Below, piece after piece: positions 36,649 to 47,066 of a stretch of 64,000 nt of DNA. A program made the translations under genes and the position numbers. Position 1 is the stretch's first letter, and every line of letters starts with the position of its first letter. The notes beneath the pieces are model-generated. The model saw only the letters and a list, made by a program, of their open reading frames with translations, did no database searches and was not told the origin of the DNA. This stretch comes from Sphingobacterium rhinopitheci. Lineage in GTDB: Bacteria; Bacteroidota; Bacteroidia; Sphingobacteriales; Sphingobacteriaceae. The DNA lies in the NCBI RefSeq assembly GCF_022627575.1, contig NZ_JADEYQ010000014.1:1-64000 (forward strand), written 5' to 3'.

Positions 36649-38853
36649 ATGCAGGAAAAGAAAAGAAAATTTATCGATGAACTCTTATATAAAATTAGTG
36701 ATGACCATTTTTATAATGCCGTAAAAATAACACTTTGTGCAGTTTTATCCTTTCTAATATTTTATGACAGAGATGGCGTAGCTGTAGCCTTTGGGTTGAC
36801 GCTAGGAGCAACACTTTGCTCACCTATTGATAGTAGCAATAGCCTCAAAGAAAAAATAATAGGCGTTGGCCTTGCTGCAATTTTGGTACCTACATTTTCT
36901 ATAGCACTAACGCTACTTTATTCTTACACTTTTATATTTTACGTGGTATTTGCAATTTTTGTTTTTTTTAGTGCCCTTATATCCTTATATGGGCAACGTG
37001 CTAACCAGATGTCATTTACGTTATTATTAGGTATCTGTTTATCATTTATACATATTACAAATACATCAGATGCACTCTCCAATGGTTTGTATATGTTTTG
37101 TGGCGGTATGATGTATTTAACAATTTCTATTATTTTTTACCTTATCAGACCTTCAAAATATATTAGTATAAAACTAGCTGTTTGTATCAATAATGTCGCT
37201 TCCTATCTGCAGTTACGTTCACAATATTGGGGAGATAACCCCGATATTGATACTATTAAAGAAAAACAATTAGCATTACAGGTTGTTATAAATGACTCAT
37301 TTAATCAAATCAACCAATACCTTGACTACAACAATTTTAGATTAGTAAACTCAAAAAATAACAGGAAAATAATATTAGCTACTTCCTTTTTAAATGAAAT
37401 AATGGAATTCGCAATATCAACAACATTCCATAATAAGGAAACAATAGAAGAACTCGATAAGCAAACAAACATAAAGAAATCAATAGCAGAAATAACACAA
37501 AATTTTGCTACCAATCTTAAAGATCTTTCCGATAGTATAAGACTTCGTTCTACCTATCAACCGACCAATATATTGACAGATAAATTGGCAGATATTCAAG
37601 ATGAACTTAAAAATATAAACGATATATCCATAGAAAACAAATTCTATATAGACAATATATATGATTATTTAAGTAAACAAATCAAAAAAATAAAAGCCCT
37701 AGAACGCGTGTGTACAGAGAAGATAGATACCTCTGATATTACACTAAATTATGAAGATGCAGCTAAATACTTTACTCCAAATCAATATCGATTTAAAACA
37801 CTCATCGAAAACTTCAATTTCAAATCTATCTATTTCAGATACGCTATGCGTACAACCATAGCTTTGTTGATAGGATTGACTTTTGGAGATTTCATAGCAC
37901 TCCAGAAAGAATATTGGGTATTACTAACAATTATCGTCATCATACGCCCAGGATATGGGCTTACAAAGAGTAGAATGCACAGTCGTGTATTAGGTACTGT
38001 TATTGGCGGATTATTAGGTATAGTAATCTTATACTTCATTAAAGATACCCTTATACTCGGTATATTAACAGCGTCAGCTATGCTTTTTAGTTACTGGTTT
38101 TCGAGTAAAGACTACAGAATTGGGGTTACATTCACAACCTTATTCATTATTCTAATCTATGGCATACTTAAAACAGGAGCAGATATCAGCGTACTGTATA
38201 GAATCGTAGATACATTGACAGGCGCTACCATTGCCTTCGTAGCAACGACATTCTTATGGCCTTCTTGGGAGACAGATTCTGTAAAGAAAAATTTAATAGC
38301 TTCTATCAATAGTACGATTGAATATATCAATCAGTTTAAAATTATATATATCCAAAAGCTTAGAGAAAATTTTGAAGTAGAAACTACACGCAAGAATGCT
38401 TTTATAGCAATAGGAAACTTAATGGAATCCTACCAACGCTTAATTCAGGAACCTAAAAATAAGCAACAAAATAGAGCCGAGTTATATAAAATAGCTATTT
38501 TAAATCAAACATTAGTGGGCGCTGTAGCGAGTTTAGGAAGCTTTATAAGATCGCATCAAGAAAATGAGAATTTTCAATCTTATGATACTATTGTAAATAC
38601 AGTGATCTATAATTTAGATGTTAGTTTGAGTTATTTTGGCGATAAATCTACACATGTTGACAAAAATGATATCTGTCCAGAAACAGTAATTTCAACTTTA
38701 CAAATAGAACAATCGAAAAAAATAAATCTACTGGATTCCTCCTCAAATGAGGAAAGAAGAAAGCTTGAGGAATCCCAATTGATGCTGAAGCAACTGAGCT
38801 GGATTGCTAACTTATCCGAGCAAATTGAAACCACAGCAAAAAATATTAAATAA
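36649..38853 (+). CDS. FUSC-family inner-membrane protein (YccS/FusB-like)
   Basis: A 734-residue membrane protein with two sets of hydrophobic segments (~20-165 and ~395-530) separated by a soluble, partly coiled-coil region, plus a C-terminal cytoplasmic helical part. This duplicated pattern, with LKEYWVLLTIIVIIRPGYGLTKSRMHSRVLGT-type sequence around 420-450 (here QKEYWVLLTIIVIIRPGYG), marks the FUSC superfamily. Members resemble aromatic-acid exporters such as AaeB. No partner adaptor is coded nearby. Substrate unknown. Confidence 0.85.
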   Translation: MQEKKRKFIDELLYKISDDHFYNAVKITLCAVLSFLIFYDRDGVAVAFGLTLGATLCSPIDSSNSLKEKIIGVGLAAILVPTFSIALTLLYSYTFIFYVVFAIFVFFSALISLYGQRANQMSFTLLLGICLSFIHITNTSDALSNGLYMFCGGMMYLTISIIFYLIRPSKYISIKLAVCINNVASYLQLRSQYWGDNPDIDTIKEKQLALQVVINDSFNQINQYLDYNNFRLVNSKNNRKIILATSFLNEIMEFAISTTFHNKETIEELDKQTNIKKSIAEITQNFATNLKDLSDSIRLRSTYQPTNILTDKLADIQDELKNINDISIENKFYIDNIYDYLSKQIKKIKALERVCTEKIDTSDITLNYEDAAKYFTPNQYRFKTLIENFNFKSIYFRYAMRTTIALLIGLTFGDFIALQKEYWVLLTIIVIIRPGYGLTKSRMHSRVLGTVIGGLLGIVILYFIKDTLILGILTASAMLFSYWFSSKDYRIGVTFTTLFIILIYGILKTGADISVLYRIVDTLTGATIAFVATTFLWPSWETDSVKKNLIASINSTIEYINQFKIIYIQKLRENFEVETTRKNAFIAIGNLMESYQRLIQEPKNKQQNRAELYKIAILNQTLVGAVASLGSFIRSHQENENFQSYDTIVNTVIYNLDVSLSYFGDKSTHVDKNDICPETVISTLQIEQSKKINLLDSSSNEERRKLEESQLMLKQLSWIANLSEQIETTAKNIK

Positions 38854-39164
38854 GTTCAAAAAGTAGCATAGCAAAATATATTTATACTATCTAATCACGT
38901 ATAAACAAAGAAGATAAATCAACTATCATCTTAAAGTTCTATTAAAAATTTGTAAGCATAGATACAACCATTTAAATGGAAAACGAGAAAATACAAATAA
39001 TAAAATTCCATTTCCGAAGGGTGAAATAGTTATGAAACCGGATAATCATATCGTGAATTAAGTGAAAGTAAATCTATGGCAAGTCTTAATTTGAAAAAAG
39101 GCTCAGATTATAAATAATCTAAGCCTAATCTTTTTGAATTACAAACTTTAAAACATAATATTTA
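38854..39164. other. Intergenic region, 311 bp
   Basis: Space between converging genes. It holds the minus-strand terminator hairpin at 39099-39126. I see no coding frame or repeat beyond this. Confidence 0.6.
39099..39126 (-). terminator. Terminator of phosphoesterase gene
   Basis: AGGCTCAGATTA pairs with TAATCTAAGCCT with one mismatch and a four-base loop. On the minus strand TTTTTT follows. It lies ~40 bp after the phosphoesterase stop. Confidence 0.75.
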
Positions 39165-40727
39165 TTACATCACATTGATTGTCGTATTTTGCTTATGTGT
39201 CTTTCCAAACATATCCGTCGCTTCTACTTCTATATTATGTACACCTTGAGAAAGGTTATTAGGGAATTTAATTTCCCAAATATGGGATGATTTAACTGGA
39301 TTAGAAGGACGTCTACCATCCATAAATTCTATGGCATTATCAAATTTTAAAACCTCATATTGATACGCTAAATCTACTATTTCGACGTGCTTCATATCAT
39401 TCCATTTGCCGCCATCGATGCGAAATTTAACTTTATCATTTGCGGTACCCATAAAAAAATTAGCATAAAGCTTATACCTGCCTAGATGTTTTTTGCTCAC
39501 AGCCTTTGGCGCTATAATATTAATTTGATAATCTTGGTTTTCACCAGCTACTTTATAGTCAAAAGAATATTGGTTCCCTTTTACATTTAAAATTGCATAA
39601 CCCTTTGGTGTACCATCTCGCATCATAGATTGAGGCACTCCTTGATTATTGTCCAATCCTGAATACCAATCACCTGACGTAGTACCTACATTATACTCGT
39701 GATGTGGTTTCTCCTGACGCCACCCTTCACTTTTATCATAAAACAATTGTTGCTGATAGTGTGTGTGTGCAGACATAGAAACCGTATGATTAAATTCTGC
39801 TAATAGATCAAATAGACGTTGTCTATCTTCATTACGAAATACATCAGAATTATTATGCTTTAAAGGGATATGAAAGCAAAGAACTATTAATTTATCTTTT
39901 GGAACAAATTTTAAATCATTTTCAATAAAATCTAATTGATCCTTACGAAATCCACCCAAATAACCTTTTCCAGTTCTAGGGTTAGGATAAATAATGTTGT
40001 CTAATACAATAAAGTGGGCATCACCATAATTAAAGGAATAATTATTGGGACCAAAATTTTTCTCAAAACTTTCGTCAGATAATGAATCTGATAATACATC
40101 ATAATTCATATCATGATTCCCCATTACATTGTACCAAGGCTTCCCTATTTGCTTAATTACATCTTTATATGGCGCATGTAGATCCAAATTGTCACCTACT
40201 AAGTCACCCAGTGAAATACCAAATGCAATACTATCACCATTGTTTAAATCATTAATTATTCCTTTTTTAAAGAATGCCAACTCTTCAAGATTATAAACTT
40301 GTGGATCTCCGAATACTAACGCTTGAAATTGCTTACTTTCATCCTGTCTGTACATCGGAAAATCTAACCGTGCCGGTAATTTACCGGTAGGCAAAGAAAC
40401 AGAATACTTCAATACGGGTGATCCATTCGGTTTGTATATATAATAATATTGAGGAAGGTTATTTTCATTTAATGGAAATGAATAATCCGATGGCTTTATA
40501 ACAAAAATTATGTTATCACTACCTACGGGAAGGCGGTATTCCCCTTTTTCATTTGTTTGTACAACATCCTTACCATTACTCACAGAAACAGATTTTAAAC
40601 CTACCTCAGATTTATCTTTTTTTCCATTTTTGTTAGTATCATGAAAAACAACACCTTTAGCGAATTCTTGTGCTTGAGCTATACCTATAGAAAGTAAGCC
40701 AATTGTAAATAAAAATTTTAATTTCAT
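39165..40727 (-). CDS. Exported calcineurin-like phosphoesterase
   Basis: I use the ATG at 40727 (MKLKFLFTIGLLSIGIAQAQ), which gives a clean signal peptide; a start 12 codons earlier would not. The ~520-residue product has three parts: an SdrD-like beta domain (GVVFHDTNKNGKKDKSEVGL, ~20-110), a metallophosphoesterase core, and a C-terminal beta domain. The core has FGDPQ, SLGDLVGD, VMGNHDMNYD, VLCFHIPL and SAHTHYQ. All metal ligands are present. Related proteins are periplasmic phosphodiesterases; the substrate is unknown. Confidence 0.88.
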   Translation of the reverse strand: MKLKFLFTIGLLSIGIAQAQEFAKGVVFHDTNKNGKKDKSEVGLKSVSVSNGKDVVQTNEKGEYRLPVGSDNIIFVIKPSDYSFPLNENNLPQYYYIYKPNGSPVLKYSVSLPTGKLPARLDFPMYRQDESKQFQALVFGDPQVYNLEELAFFKKGIINDLNNGDSIAFGISLGDLVGDNLDLHAPYKDVIKQIGKPWYNVMGNHDMNYDVLSDSLSDESFEKNFGPNNYSFNYGDAHFIVLDNIIYPNPRTGKGYLGGFRKDQLDFIENDLKFVPKDKLIVLCFHIPLKHNNSDVFRNEDRQRLFDLLAEFNHTVSMSAHTHYQQQLFYDKSEGWRQEKPHHEYNVGTTSGDWYSGLDNNQGVPQSMMRDGTPKGYAILNVKGNQYSFDYKVAGENQDYQINIIAPKAVSKKHLGRYKLYANFFMGTANDKVKFRIDGGKWNDMKHVEIVDLAYQYEVLKFDNAIEFMDGRRPSNPVKSSHIWEIKFPNNLSQGVHNIEVEATDMFGKTHKQNTTINVM

Positions 40728-40975
40728 AGTAAATCGTTTATGGGTAATAATGACAAAACCCATGATAATTAGATTAATAATGTTGATAAAAAAAATAGAA
40801 CTTATTATTGAATCTGAAATATACGAATTTTTATTAAATACTTATATTCAAATAGTTATAATAATACAAACAGTATATTATTTTTTGAATGCCATAATAG
40901 TTCTTTGCTCAAAGATAAATTTGAACAAAGAACTAAATGTAACTTAAATATTAAGATATTGTAAAGTAAATAGAG

Positions 40976-41656
40976 CTATTTACTTTTTATTTTTTCAATT
41001 TGTGCTAACACAAATTTTAATTGTTCTTCTTGTGATAACTCAGAATTATCTAAAACAATAGCATCATCAGCTTGACGTAATGGACTCTCTTCGCGTGTAG
41101 AATCGATATGATCACGATGCGATAGATTCTGTTGAATTTCCTCCATTGTCACTTCCTCACCTTTAGCAGTAAGCTCTGCAAATCTTCTTTCGGCACGCAC
41201 ACTAGGACTTGCTGTCATAAATATTTTCAGATCTGCATCAGGAAATACTGTAGTACCAATATCTCGACCGTCCATCACTATATTGCGGTGGCTTCCTAGA
41301 CGTTGTTGCTGTGCTACCATAGCTTGACGTACTTCTTTTATCGTACTCACTTCACTGACATTAGAAGATACTTCCATTTGACGTATCTCATCAGACACAT
41401 CCTCATTATTCAATAATATCTGCGTATGTGTAGTACTAGGAATTAAATCGATATGAATCTCCGCCAAAGCATTCAAAATATCAAATTTATTCTTAAGATC
41501 TATTCTATTGCGTAAAAAATAAAGCGTAACCGCTCTATACATCGCTCCTGAATCAACAAAAACAAAATTTAATTCCTTAGCTAAGGCTTTTGCTACGGTA
41601 CTTTTCCCACAAGAAGAAAAGCCATCAATAGCGACAATAAAATTATTTCTTGCCAT
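40976..41656 (-). CDS. cmk: Cytidylate kinase
   Basis: A 226-residue kinase that phosphorylates CMP and dCMP using ATP. The P-loop DGFSSCGKSTVAK is at ~11-23. DSGAMYRAVTLYFL (~36) binds substrate. VMDGRDIGTTVFPDADLKIFMTAS (~125) and RAERRFAEL with HRDHIDSTREESPL are typical of bacterial Cmk. Its ATG overlaps the stop of the preceding 137-codon gene, so the two are translated together. Confidence 0.95.
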   Translation of the reverse strand: MARNNFIVAIDGFSSCGKSTVAKALAKELNFVFVDSGAMYRAVTLYFLRNRIDLKNKFDILNALAEIHIDLIPSTTHTQILLNNEDVSDEIRQMEVSSNVSEVSTIKEVRQAMVAQQQRLGSHRNIVMDGRDIGTTVFPDADLKIFMTASPSVRAERRFAELTAKGEEVTMEEIQQNLSHRDHIDSTREESPLRQADDAIVLDNSELSQEEQLKFVLAQIEKIKSK

Positions 41657-42069
41657 TAATTGTATCCTCCTATCATCACACCAGCTTTATTGACTAATGG
41701 AATTTTAGAGAGGTTTTCATCCACGATGCTCTCCGGTAAGAAAATATATTTTTTGTCAAAAATCGTATTATCTATATAATAACTTAACCAATATTCATTG
41801 GTTAACCCAAAAACCTGTGGGTCAATAAGTTCAATCTTGACAGATGAATTCGCATTCACATCGCCTATAAAATGTCTTAAAGTACTTGTTTTAACTTCAC
41901 GATCATTTATCATACCATATCCTTTGGAAGTAACCAGTACATTCTTGAGGTCGATATTTTTTTCATTTATTAAATAAACAGACCAATTTTTTGTTTCCGG
42001 TGTTTCACTTTCCAACACTACTGCTATAGAAACATTTTCAACAATATTAAGAGGTAAATCCTTCTTCAT
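41656..42069 (-). CDS. Conserved-looking unknown protein between topA and cmk
   Basis: A 137-residue soluble protein of unknown function. It has no signal peptide or membrane segment. It looks mainly beta-structured: NVSIAVVLESETPETKNWSVYLINE, then KNVLVTSKGYG, SVKIELIDPQVFG and ending KAGVMIGGYN. It starts five bases behind the topA stop and its own stop overlaps the cmk start. The tight coupling to two essential genes suggests a housekeeping role, but I recognise no family. Confidence 0.75.
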   Translation of the reverse strand: MKKDLPLNIVENVSIAVVLESETPETKNWSVYLINEKNIDLKNVLVTSKGYGMINDREVKTSTLRHFIGDVNANSSVKIELIDPQVFGLTNEYWLSYYIDNTIFDKKYIFLPESIVDENLSKIPLVNKAGVMIGGYN

Positions 42070-42074
42070 CTTTC

Positions 42075-44483
42075 CTATTTCTTTTTAGTCGCTGTCTTCT
42101 TTGTTGTTGTCTTTTTTGTTGTAGTAGCCTTCGCTTTTGTTGTTTTTGTAGCAGCAGTTTTACCTCCTTTAGTAGCTTTTGGTGCTTTTGGATCAGCTGC
42201 AGCCCATTGTAGTACCTCTTCATACGTGATGGCACTAACATCAGTTCCTTTGGGGATTTTTAAATTCTGTTTACCAAAACGTACAAATGGTCCCCATCTA
42301 CCGTTTTCAATTTTTGCATCTGGATTTTCATCAAATACACGAATTACTTTATCGATATCTTTTTGGCGTTTTTCTTTAATGATTTCAATAGCTTGTTCTT
42401 CTAATACATCCAAAGGATCTAAGCCCTTAGGTAAAGAATAAAAAGCAGAATTATGACGTATATAAGGTCCAAATCGCCCGATAGCCACGGTCATATCATT
42501 ATCTTCAAAAACACCTACTTTTTTCGGAAGATTGAATAAATCCATTGCCTCTTCAAAAGTAATCGTTTCAATCATCTGCCCTTTACGAAGAGAAGCAAAA
42601 CGTGGTTTTTCCTCATCATCTGCGCTCCCGATCTGTACCAACGGTCCAAAACGTCCTACGCGTACACTTACCGGTTTACCCGATTCAGGATCTACACCAA
42701 GCTCACGCTCATGAGTTGCTCTATCTGCATTTTCCAATGTGTCTTGAACTTCCTCATGAAAAGGTCGGTAAAAATTCTCCAGCATGACAGACCATTCTTT
42801 ATTGCCTTGGGCAATTTCGTCAAACTCTTTTTCTACTTTAGCCGTAAAATTAAAATCAACGATATCTTTAAAATGCTCAACTAGAAAGTCATTTACGAGA
42901 ACACCAATATCTGTAGGGAACATTTTAGAACGTTCCACACCTGTCATTTCTGTTTTTACGAGTTCTGTTACTTCCGAATTGGCTAATGTAAGTACATTAA
43001 AGTTACGCGGTTTACCATCACGATCTTCTTTAACTACATAACCACGATTTTGAATAGTAGAAATAGTAGGTGCATATGTAGATGGTCTACCAATTCCTAA
43101 TTCTTCTAATTTTTTAACAAGTGAAGCTTCGGTATATCTTGCTGGGGGTCTCGAGAAACGCTCGGTAGCAGTAAGATCTTTCAAAAACAAATCTTGCCCT
43201 TTCTCTAATGGAGGCAATAAAGAATTGTCCGCATCATCATCTATACCACTATCCAAATCATCATCAGTAGATTCCATATATACTTTTAAGAAACCATCAA
43301 ATTTCATGATTTCTCCCGATGCCGTCATAAGCTCAGAACGCGTAGAAACCGATACTTTAGCGATAGTTTTCTCAAATTCTGCTTCACTCATTTGTGAAGC
43401 GATCGCACGCTTCCAAATCAATTCGTAAAGACGTTTTTCAGAGGGATCACCAACTAAGGTATGCTCCGAAAAATACGTCGGACGAATAGCCTCATGCGCT
43501 TCTTGAGCACCTGCTGCTTTCGTTTTATATTTTCTCATCTTATGGTATTTTTCACCATAAGCATTCGTAATTTCTTCTTGTGCAGCTTGGATTGCAGTAT
43601 CAGACAAATTAACGGAATCCGTACGCATATAAGTAATACGTCCAGCTTCATATAAGCGCTGTGCCACCTGCATTGTGCGTGCTACCGAAAAACCCAACTT
43701 TCTACTTGCTTCTTGTTGCAATGTAGATGTTGTAAATGGTGCTGAAGGAGATCGTTTAGCTGGTTTTTTTTCTAAACTAGTAATAGAAAAAGATGCATCA
43801 ATACAATCCTGTAAGAATTTCTTTGCCTCATCTTTAGATTCAAAACGTTGCGGTAGTTCAGCCTTAAAAGATTCTTTACCTTTACCCGTTTGAAATACAG
43901 CAACAATCTTATAAGCTGCATCAGCATTAAATTTATTCACTTCACGCTCACGATCCACAATAAGACGAACAGCAACAGATTGAACACGTCCAGCAGAAAG
44001 TGATGGCTTTACTTTTCGCCACAATACGGGAGAAAGTTCAAAACCTACCAAACGATCCAATACACGACGTGCTTGTTGAGCGTGCACCAAATTATAATCT
44101 ATCTTACGCGGACTTTCAATAGCTTTTAAAATAGCTGGCTTCGTAATCTCGTGAAAAACAATACGTTTGGTAGCATCTTCCTTCAGGCCTAATGTTTCGA
44201 ATAAATGCCAAGAAATAGCTTCCCCCTCACGGTCCTCGTCGGACGCTAACCACACTGTTTCAGCAGCTTTAGCTAACTTCTTTAACTCACTGACTACAGC
44301 CTTTTTATCTGAGGGAACTTCATACTTTTGTTGAAATTTATTGGCTGTATCAATAGCATCATCACCCTTGACCAAATCTCGAATATGACCATAACTGGAC
44401 TTCACCAGAAAATCTTTCCCTAGATACCCCTCTATCGTTTTTGCCTTCGCAGGCGACTCCACTATTAATAAATTTTTAGCCAT
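42075..44483 (-). CDS. topA: DNA topoisomerase I
   Basis: An 802-residue type IA topoisomerase that relaxes negative supercoils. The Toprim domain starts LLIVESPAKAKTIEGYLG with DEDREGEAI (~80). The active-site Tyr is in GRITYMRTDS (~285). The C-terminus has no four-Cys zinc fingers; instead it carries repeats such as GRFGPLVQIG, GRFGPYIRH and GRWGPFVRFG, then a very Lys/Thr/Ala-rich tail from ~765, as in other Bacteroidota. The tail may bind DNA electrostatically. Confidence 0.96.
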   Translation of the reverse strand: MAKNLLIVESPAKAKTIEGYLGKDFLVKSSYGHIRDLVKGDDAIDTANKFQQKYEVPSDKKAVVSELKKLAKAAETVWLASDEDREGEAISWHLFETLGLKEDATKRIVFHEITKPAILKAIESPRKIDYNLVHAQQARRVLDRLVGFELSPVLWRKVKPSLSAGRVQSVAVRLIVDREREVNKFNADAAYKIVAVFQTGKGKESFKAELPQRFESKDEAKKFLQDCIDASFSITSLEKKPAKRSPSAPFTTSTLQQEASRKLGFSVARTMQVAQRLYEAGRITYMRTDSVNLSDTAIQAAQEEITNAYGEKYHKMRKYKTKAAGAQEAHEAIRPTYFSEHTLVGDPSEKRLYELIWKRAIASQMSEAEFEKTIAKVSVSTRSELMTASGEIMKFDGFLKVYMESTDDDLDSGIDDDADNSLLPPLEKGQDLFLKDLTATERFSRPPARYTEASLVKKLEELGIGRPSTYAPTISTIQNRGYVVKEDRDGKPRNFNVLTLANSEVTELVKTEMTGVERSKMFPTDIGVLVNDFLVEHFKDIVDFNFTAKVEKEFDEIAQGNKEWSVMLENFYRPFHEEVQDTLENADRATHERELGVDPESGKPVSVRVGRFGPLVQIGSADDEEKPRFASLRKGQMIETITFEEAMDLFNLPKKVGVFEDNDMTVAIGRFGPYIRHNSAFYSLPKGLDPLDVLEEQAIEIIKEKRQKDIDKVIRVFDENPDAKIENGRWGPFVRFGKQNLKIPKGTDVSAITYEEVLQWAAADPKAPKATKGGKTAATKTTKAKATTTKKTTTKKTATKKK

Positions 44484-44561
44484 TTACGTGTTAAGATTTC
44501 TGCAAATATTAATAATTCAAAATGGAATGACAATAAATAATGTCATTTATCTCATAAAAAA

Positions 44562-45422
44562 CTATAACTTAATTAAAAATAATACATCTAATAAGTAAAA
44601 ACAGGCAAATATAACTGACGCAATACCATTGGTCGTCATAAACGCTCTGTCTACTTTAGACAAATCTGTCGGTGATACTATTCGGTGCTGATATATTAAC
44701 AAACCACCGTAAATCAGTACACCAATATAATAAAATAGCCCTGCATTCATGTAAAATACTGGCAATAAAACAAATACAAAGGACATCACATGCAATACTG
44801 TAGATATTATTAAGGCTTTTGCACCACCTAAATTGGCAGGAATAGAATTCAAACCGTTAGCACGATCAAATTCCTCATCTTGCAAAGCATAAATAATATC
44901 AAAGCCAGCAACCCAAGTCAATACTGCCAATCCATAGAATACAGAGACAATACTAAATGTCCCAGTCACTGCCAAATAAGCGCCTACAGGAGCTAATCCT
45001 AATCCCAAACCCAATACTAAATGACAAAGTGGAGAAATTCGCTTCATGTAAGAATAAAATAAAACCACAAATAAAGCAACTGGAGATAGTATTAAGCACA
45101 TTGGATTAATGAAGTAAGTAGCCACTACAAATACAAAACAGTTAATAATAGTAAAGATCAACGCTTGACGTGGACTAATTTTTCCTGCGGGAATATCACG
45201 AACTGCTGTCCGTGGATTCAGCGCATCAATATCCCTATCCAAGTATCTATTAAATGCCATTGCTGCATTACGTGCTGTAACCATACAAACAAGCATCAAA
45301 AGAAATAATTTCCATTCAAAATGATAATCTGTAATCGTTAATGCTAAAAAAAATCCTATTATAGCAAAAGGTAACGCAAATATGCTGTGTGCAAAAAGCA
45401 CCAATGACATGTATTTTTTCAT
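44562..45422 (-). CDS. UbiA-family prenyltransferase (possibly MqnP-like)
   Basis: A 286-residue membrane enzyme with eight to nine helices. The first Asp-rich motif is NRYLDRDIDALNPRTAVRD (~62), and the second is YALQDEEFDRANGL (~180). Both bind Mg-prenyl diphosphate. It attaches a polyprenyl chain to an aromatic acid in quinone synthesis. The form of the first motif resembles the UbiA-like enzyme of the futalosine menaquinone route, but I cannot separate this from UbiA proper. Its start overlaps the engB stop. Confidence 0.85.
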   Translation of the reverse strand: MKKYMSLVLFAHSIFALPFAIIGFFLALTITDYHFEWKLFLLMLVCMVTARNAAMAFNRYLDRDIDALNPRTAVRDIPAGKISPRQALIFTIINCFVFVVATYFINPMCLILSPVALFVVLFYSYMKRISPLCHLVLGLGLGLAPVGAYLAVTGTFSIVSVFYGLAVLTWVAGFDIIYALQDEEFDRANGLNSIPANLGGAKALIISTVLHVMSFVFVLLPVFYMNAGLFYYIGVLIYGGLLIYQHRIVSPTDLSKVDRAFMTTNGIASVIFACFYLLDVLFLIKL

Positions 45423-46051
45423 TATATATAATCCGAAGCTGAAGGTTTTTCGAACCTCTCGTTTATCTCATCGATTTTAACTAATATCTCCTCCACACCT
45501 AAACGTGTTTCCGAAGATGTGATTATACGCGCGGGCACTTCTTCAAACCAATTTAATAAAGCACGTTTAAATTTAGCGACATTTTGATCAGACTTCACGC
45601 CAGATTGCTTATCAGCTTTGGTAAATACAAGCATAAAAGGCAAGCCATGCTCCCCTAACCAACAACAAAATTCCAAATCTATTTTCTGTGGTTCCAAACG
45701 ACTATCCACTAAAACAAAAATACATTGAAGATTTTCTCTATCTGTAAGGTAACGGCGAATAAATTTTCCCCATTCGGCACGATTTTTCTTTGACGTCTGT
45801 GCATAGCCATATCCTGGCAAATCCACCAAATACCACGTATCATTAATAATAAAATGATTTATTAATTGTGTTTTCCCTGGTTTTTGCGAAGTTTTAGCTA
45901 ACCCTTTACGATTAGTCAAAGCATTGATTAAAGAAGACTTACCTACGTTAGATCTTCCAATAAAAGCATATTCTGGCAAATTTGGGTCTGGCAATTTGTC
46001 GACCTGAGTATTGCTACATACAAATTCTGCGGTTTTTACAAGCATAGACAA
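45422..46051 (-). CDS. engB: Ribosome biogenesis GTP-binding protein EngB (YihA/YsxC)
   Basis: A 209-residue GTPase. G1 is GRSNVGKSSLINAL (~33), G2 is KTSQKPGKTQLIN, G3 is LVDLPGYGYAQ (~75), G4 is FTKADKQ (~140) and G5 is TSSETRLG (~180). It helps assemble the large ribosomal subunit. A second Met two codons in could also be the start. The gene is divergent from the ABC exporter genes that follow. Confidence 0.95.
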   Translation of the reverse strand: MSMLVKTAEFVCSNTQVDKLPDPNLPEYAFIGRSNVGKSSLINALTNRKGLAKTSQKPGKTQLINHFIINDTWYLVDLPGYGYAQTSKKNRAEWGKFIRRYLTDRENLQCIFVLVDSRLEPQKIDLEFCCWLGEHGLPFMLVFTKADKQSGVKSDQNVAKFKRALLNWFEEVPARIITSSETRLGVEEILVKIDEINERFEKPSASDYI

Positions 46052-46148
46052 AGGTAGAATTATTTTTTTTAGAATAACGTATCATGGCAATCTTATCCCG
46101 TAAAGCTCCATTGTTTTTAGTATTTTAGGGTCTTCAATTTTATCTCGC

Positions 46149-47066
46149 ATGCTAGAAATTAAAAATATAGTTAAACAATACGCCTTACATCGCGCCTTAG
46201 ATGATGTGTCATTACTTATCCCCGAAGGTAAAATATTTGGACTATTAGGGCCCAATGGCGCTGGCAAAACTTCACTTATACGTATTATCAATCAAATCAC
46301 AGCACCAGATTCTGGCGTCATTTATTTCAATAATGAAATTTTAACTCCTCAACACATAGAACAAATTGGTTATTTGCCCGAGGAACGTGGTCTTTATAAA
46401 AAAATGAAAGTTGGCGAACAAATGATATACTTAGCCCAATTAAAAGGATTAAGTAAACAAGAATCTAAAAAACGATTGAGCTATTGGTTTGAAAAACTAG
46501 ATATAACAAATTGGTGGGACAAAAAAGTTGAAGATTTAAGCAAGGGCATGCAACAGAAAGTACAATTTGTAGCTACCGTTCTTCATGACCCCAAGCTTAT
46601 TATTCTAGACGAGCCATTTTCCGGATTTGACCCTGTCAATGCCCAAATCATCCAAGATGAAATTCTTGAACTTAATAAAAATGGGGCTACTATTATATAT
46701 TCAACCCATCGCATGGAAACTGTGGAAGAATTGTGTGATAATATAGCTTTAATTAATAAGTCCAAAAAAATATTAGACGGTTCGGTCAAAGACATTAAAA
46801 AGCAATATACGACACATACGTATACCGTGGATTACAAAACCTACTCCAGTATAGCGGACAATAATTTATTTCATATTCTAGACAACAAACAAGGTGTAGA
46901 TGCAGAGTCTCAATTAAAAATCAAACTTAACGATGGAGTTACCCTAAACCAAGCGATTAGTTATATGCTAGATAAACTAGATATATTACAAATTCAAGAA
47001 ATAATCCCTTCAATACATGATATTTTTATCGAAAAAGTCACTACTAATCTAAGCGAACATGAATAA
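46149..47066 (+). CDS. ABC-2 exporter ATP-binding subunit
   Basis: A 305-residue ATPase. Walker A is GPNGAGKTSLIRI (~35), the signature LSKGMQQKVQFVA (~134) and Walker B LIILDEPFSGFDP (~155), followed by a STHRME switch His. The C-terminal ~85 residues form a DUF4162-like domain. This pattern is typical of NatA-like exporters. Its stop overlaps the permease start by eight bases, so they form one transporter. Confidence 0.92.
   Translation: MLEIKNIVKQYALHRALDDVSLLIPEGKIFGLLGPNGAGKTSLIRIINQITAPDSGVIYFNNEILTPQHIEQIGYLPEERGLYKKMKVGEQMIYLAQLKGLSKQESKKRLSYWFEKLDITNWWDKKVEDLSKGMQQKVQFVATVLHDPKLIILDEPFSGFDPVNAQIIQDEILELNKNGATIIYSTHRMETVEELCDNIALINKSKKILDGSVKDIKKQYTTHTYTVDYKTYSSIADNNLFHILDNKQGVDAESQLKIKLNDGVTLNQAISYMLDKLDILQIQEIIPSIHDIFIEKVTTNLSEHE

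Noticed and set aside
42226..43893. Several open frames of 60-85 codons on the strand opposite topA
   Set aside because: They lie entirely within topA, whose codon pattern and motifs are clear; antisense frames are shadows.
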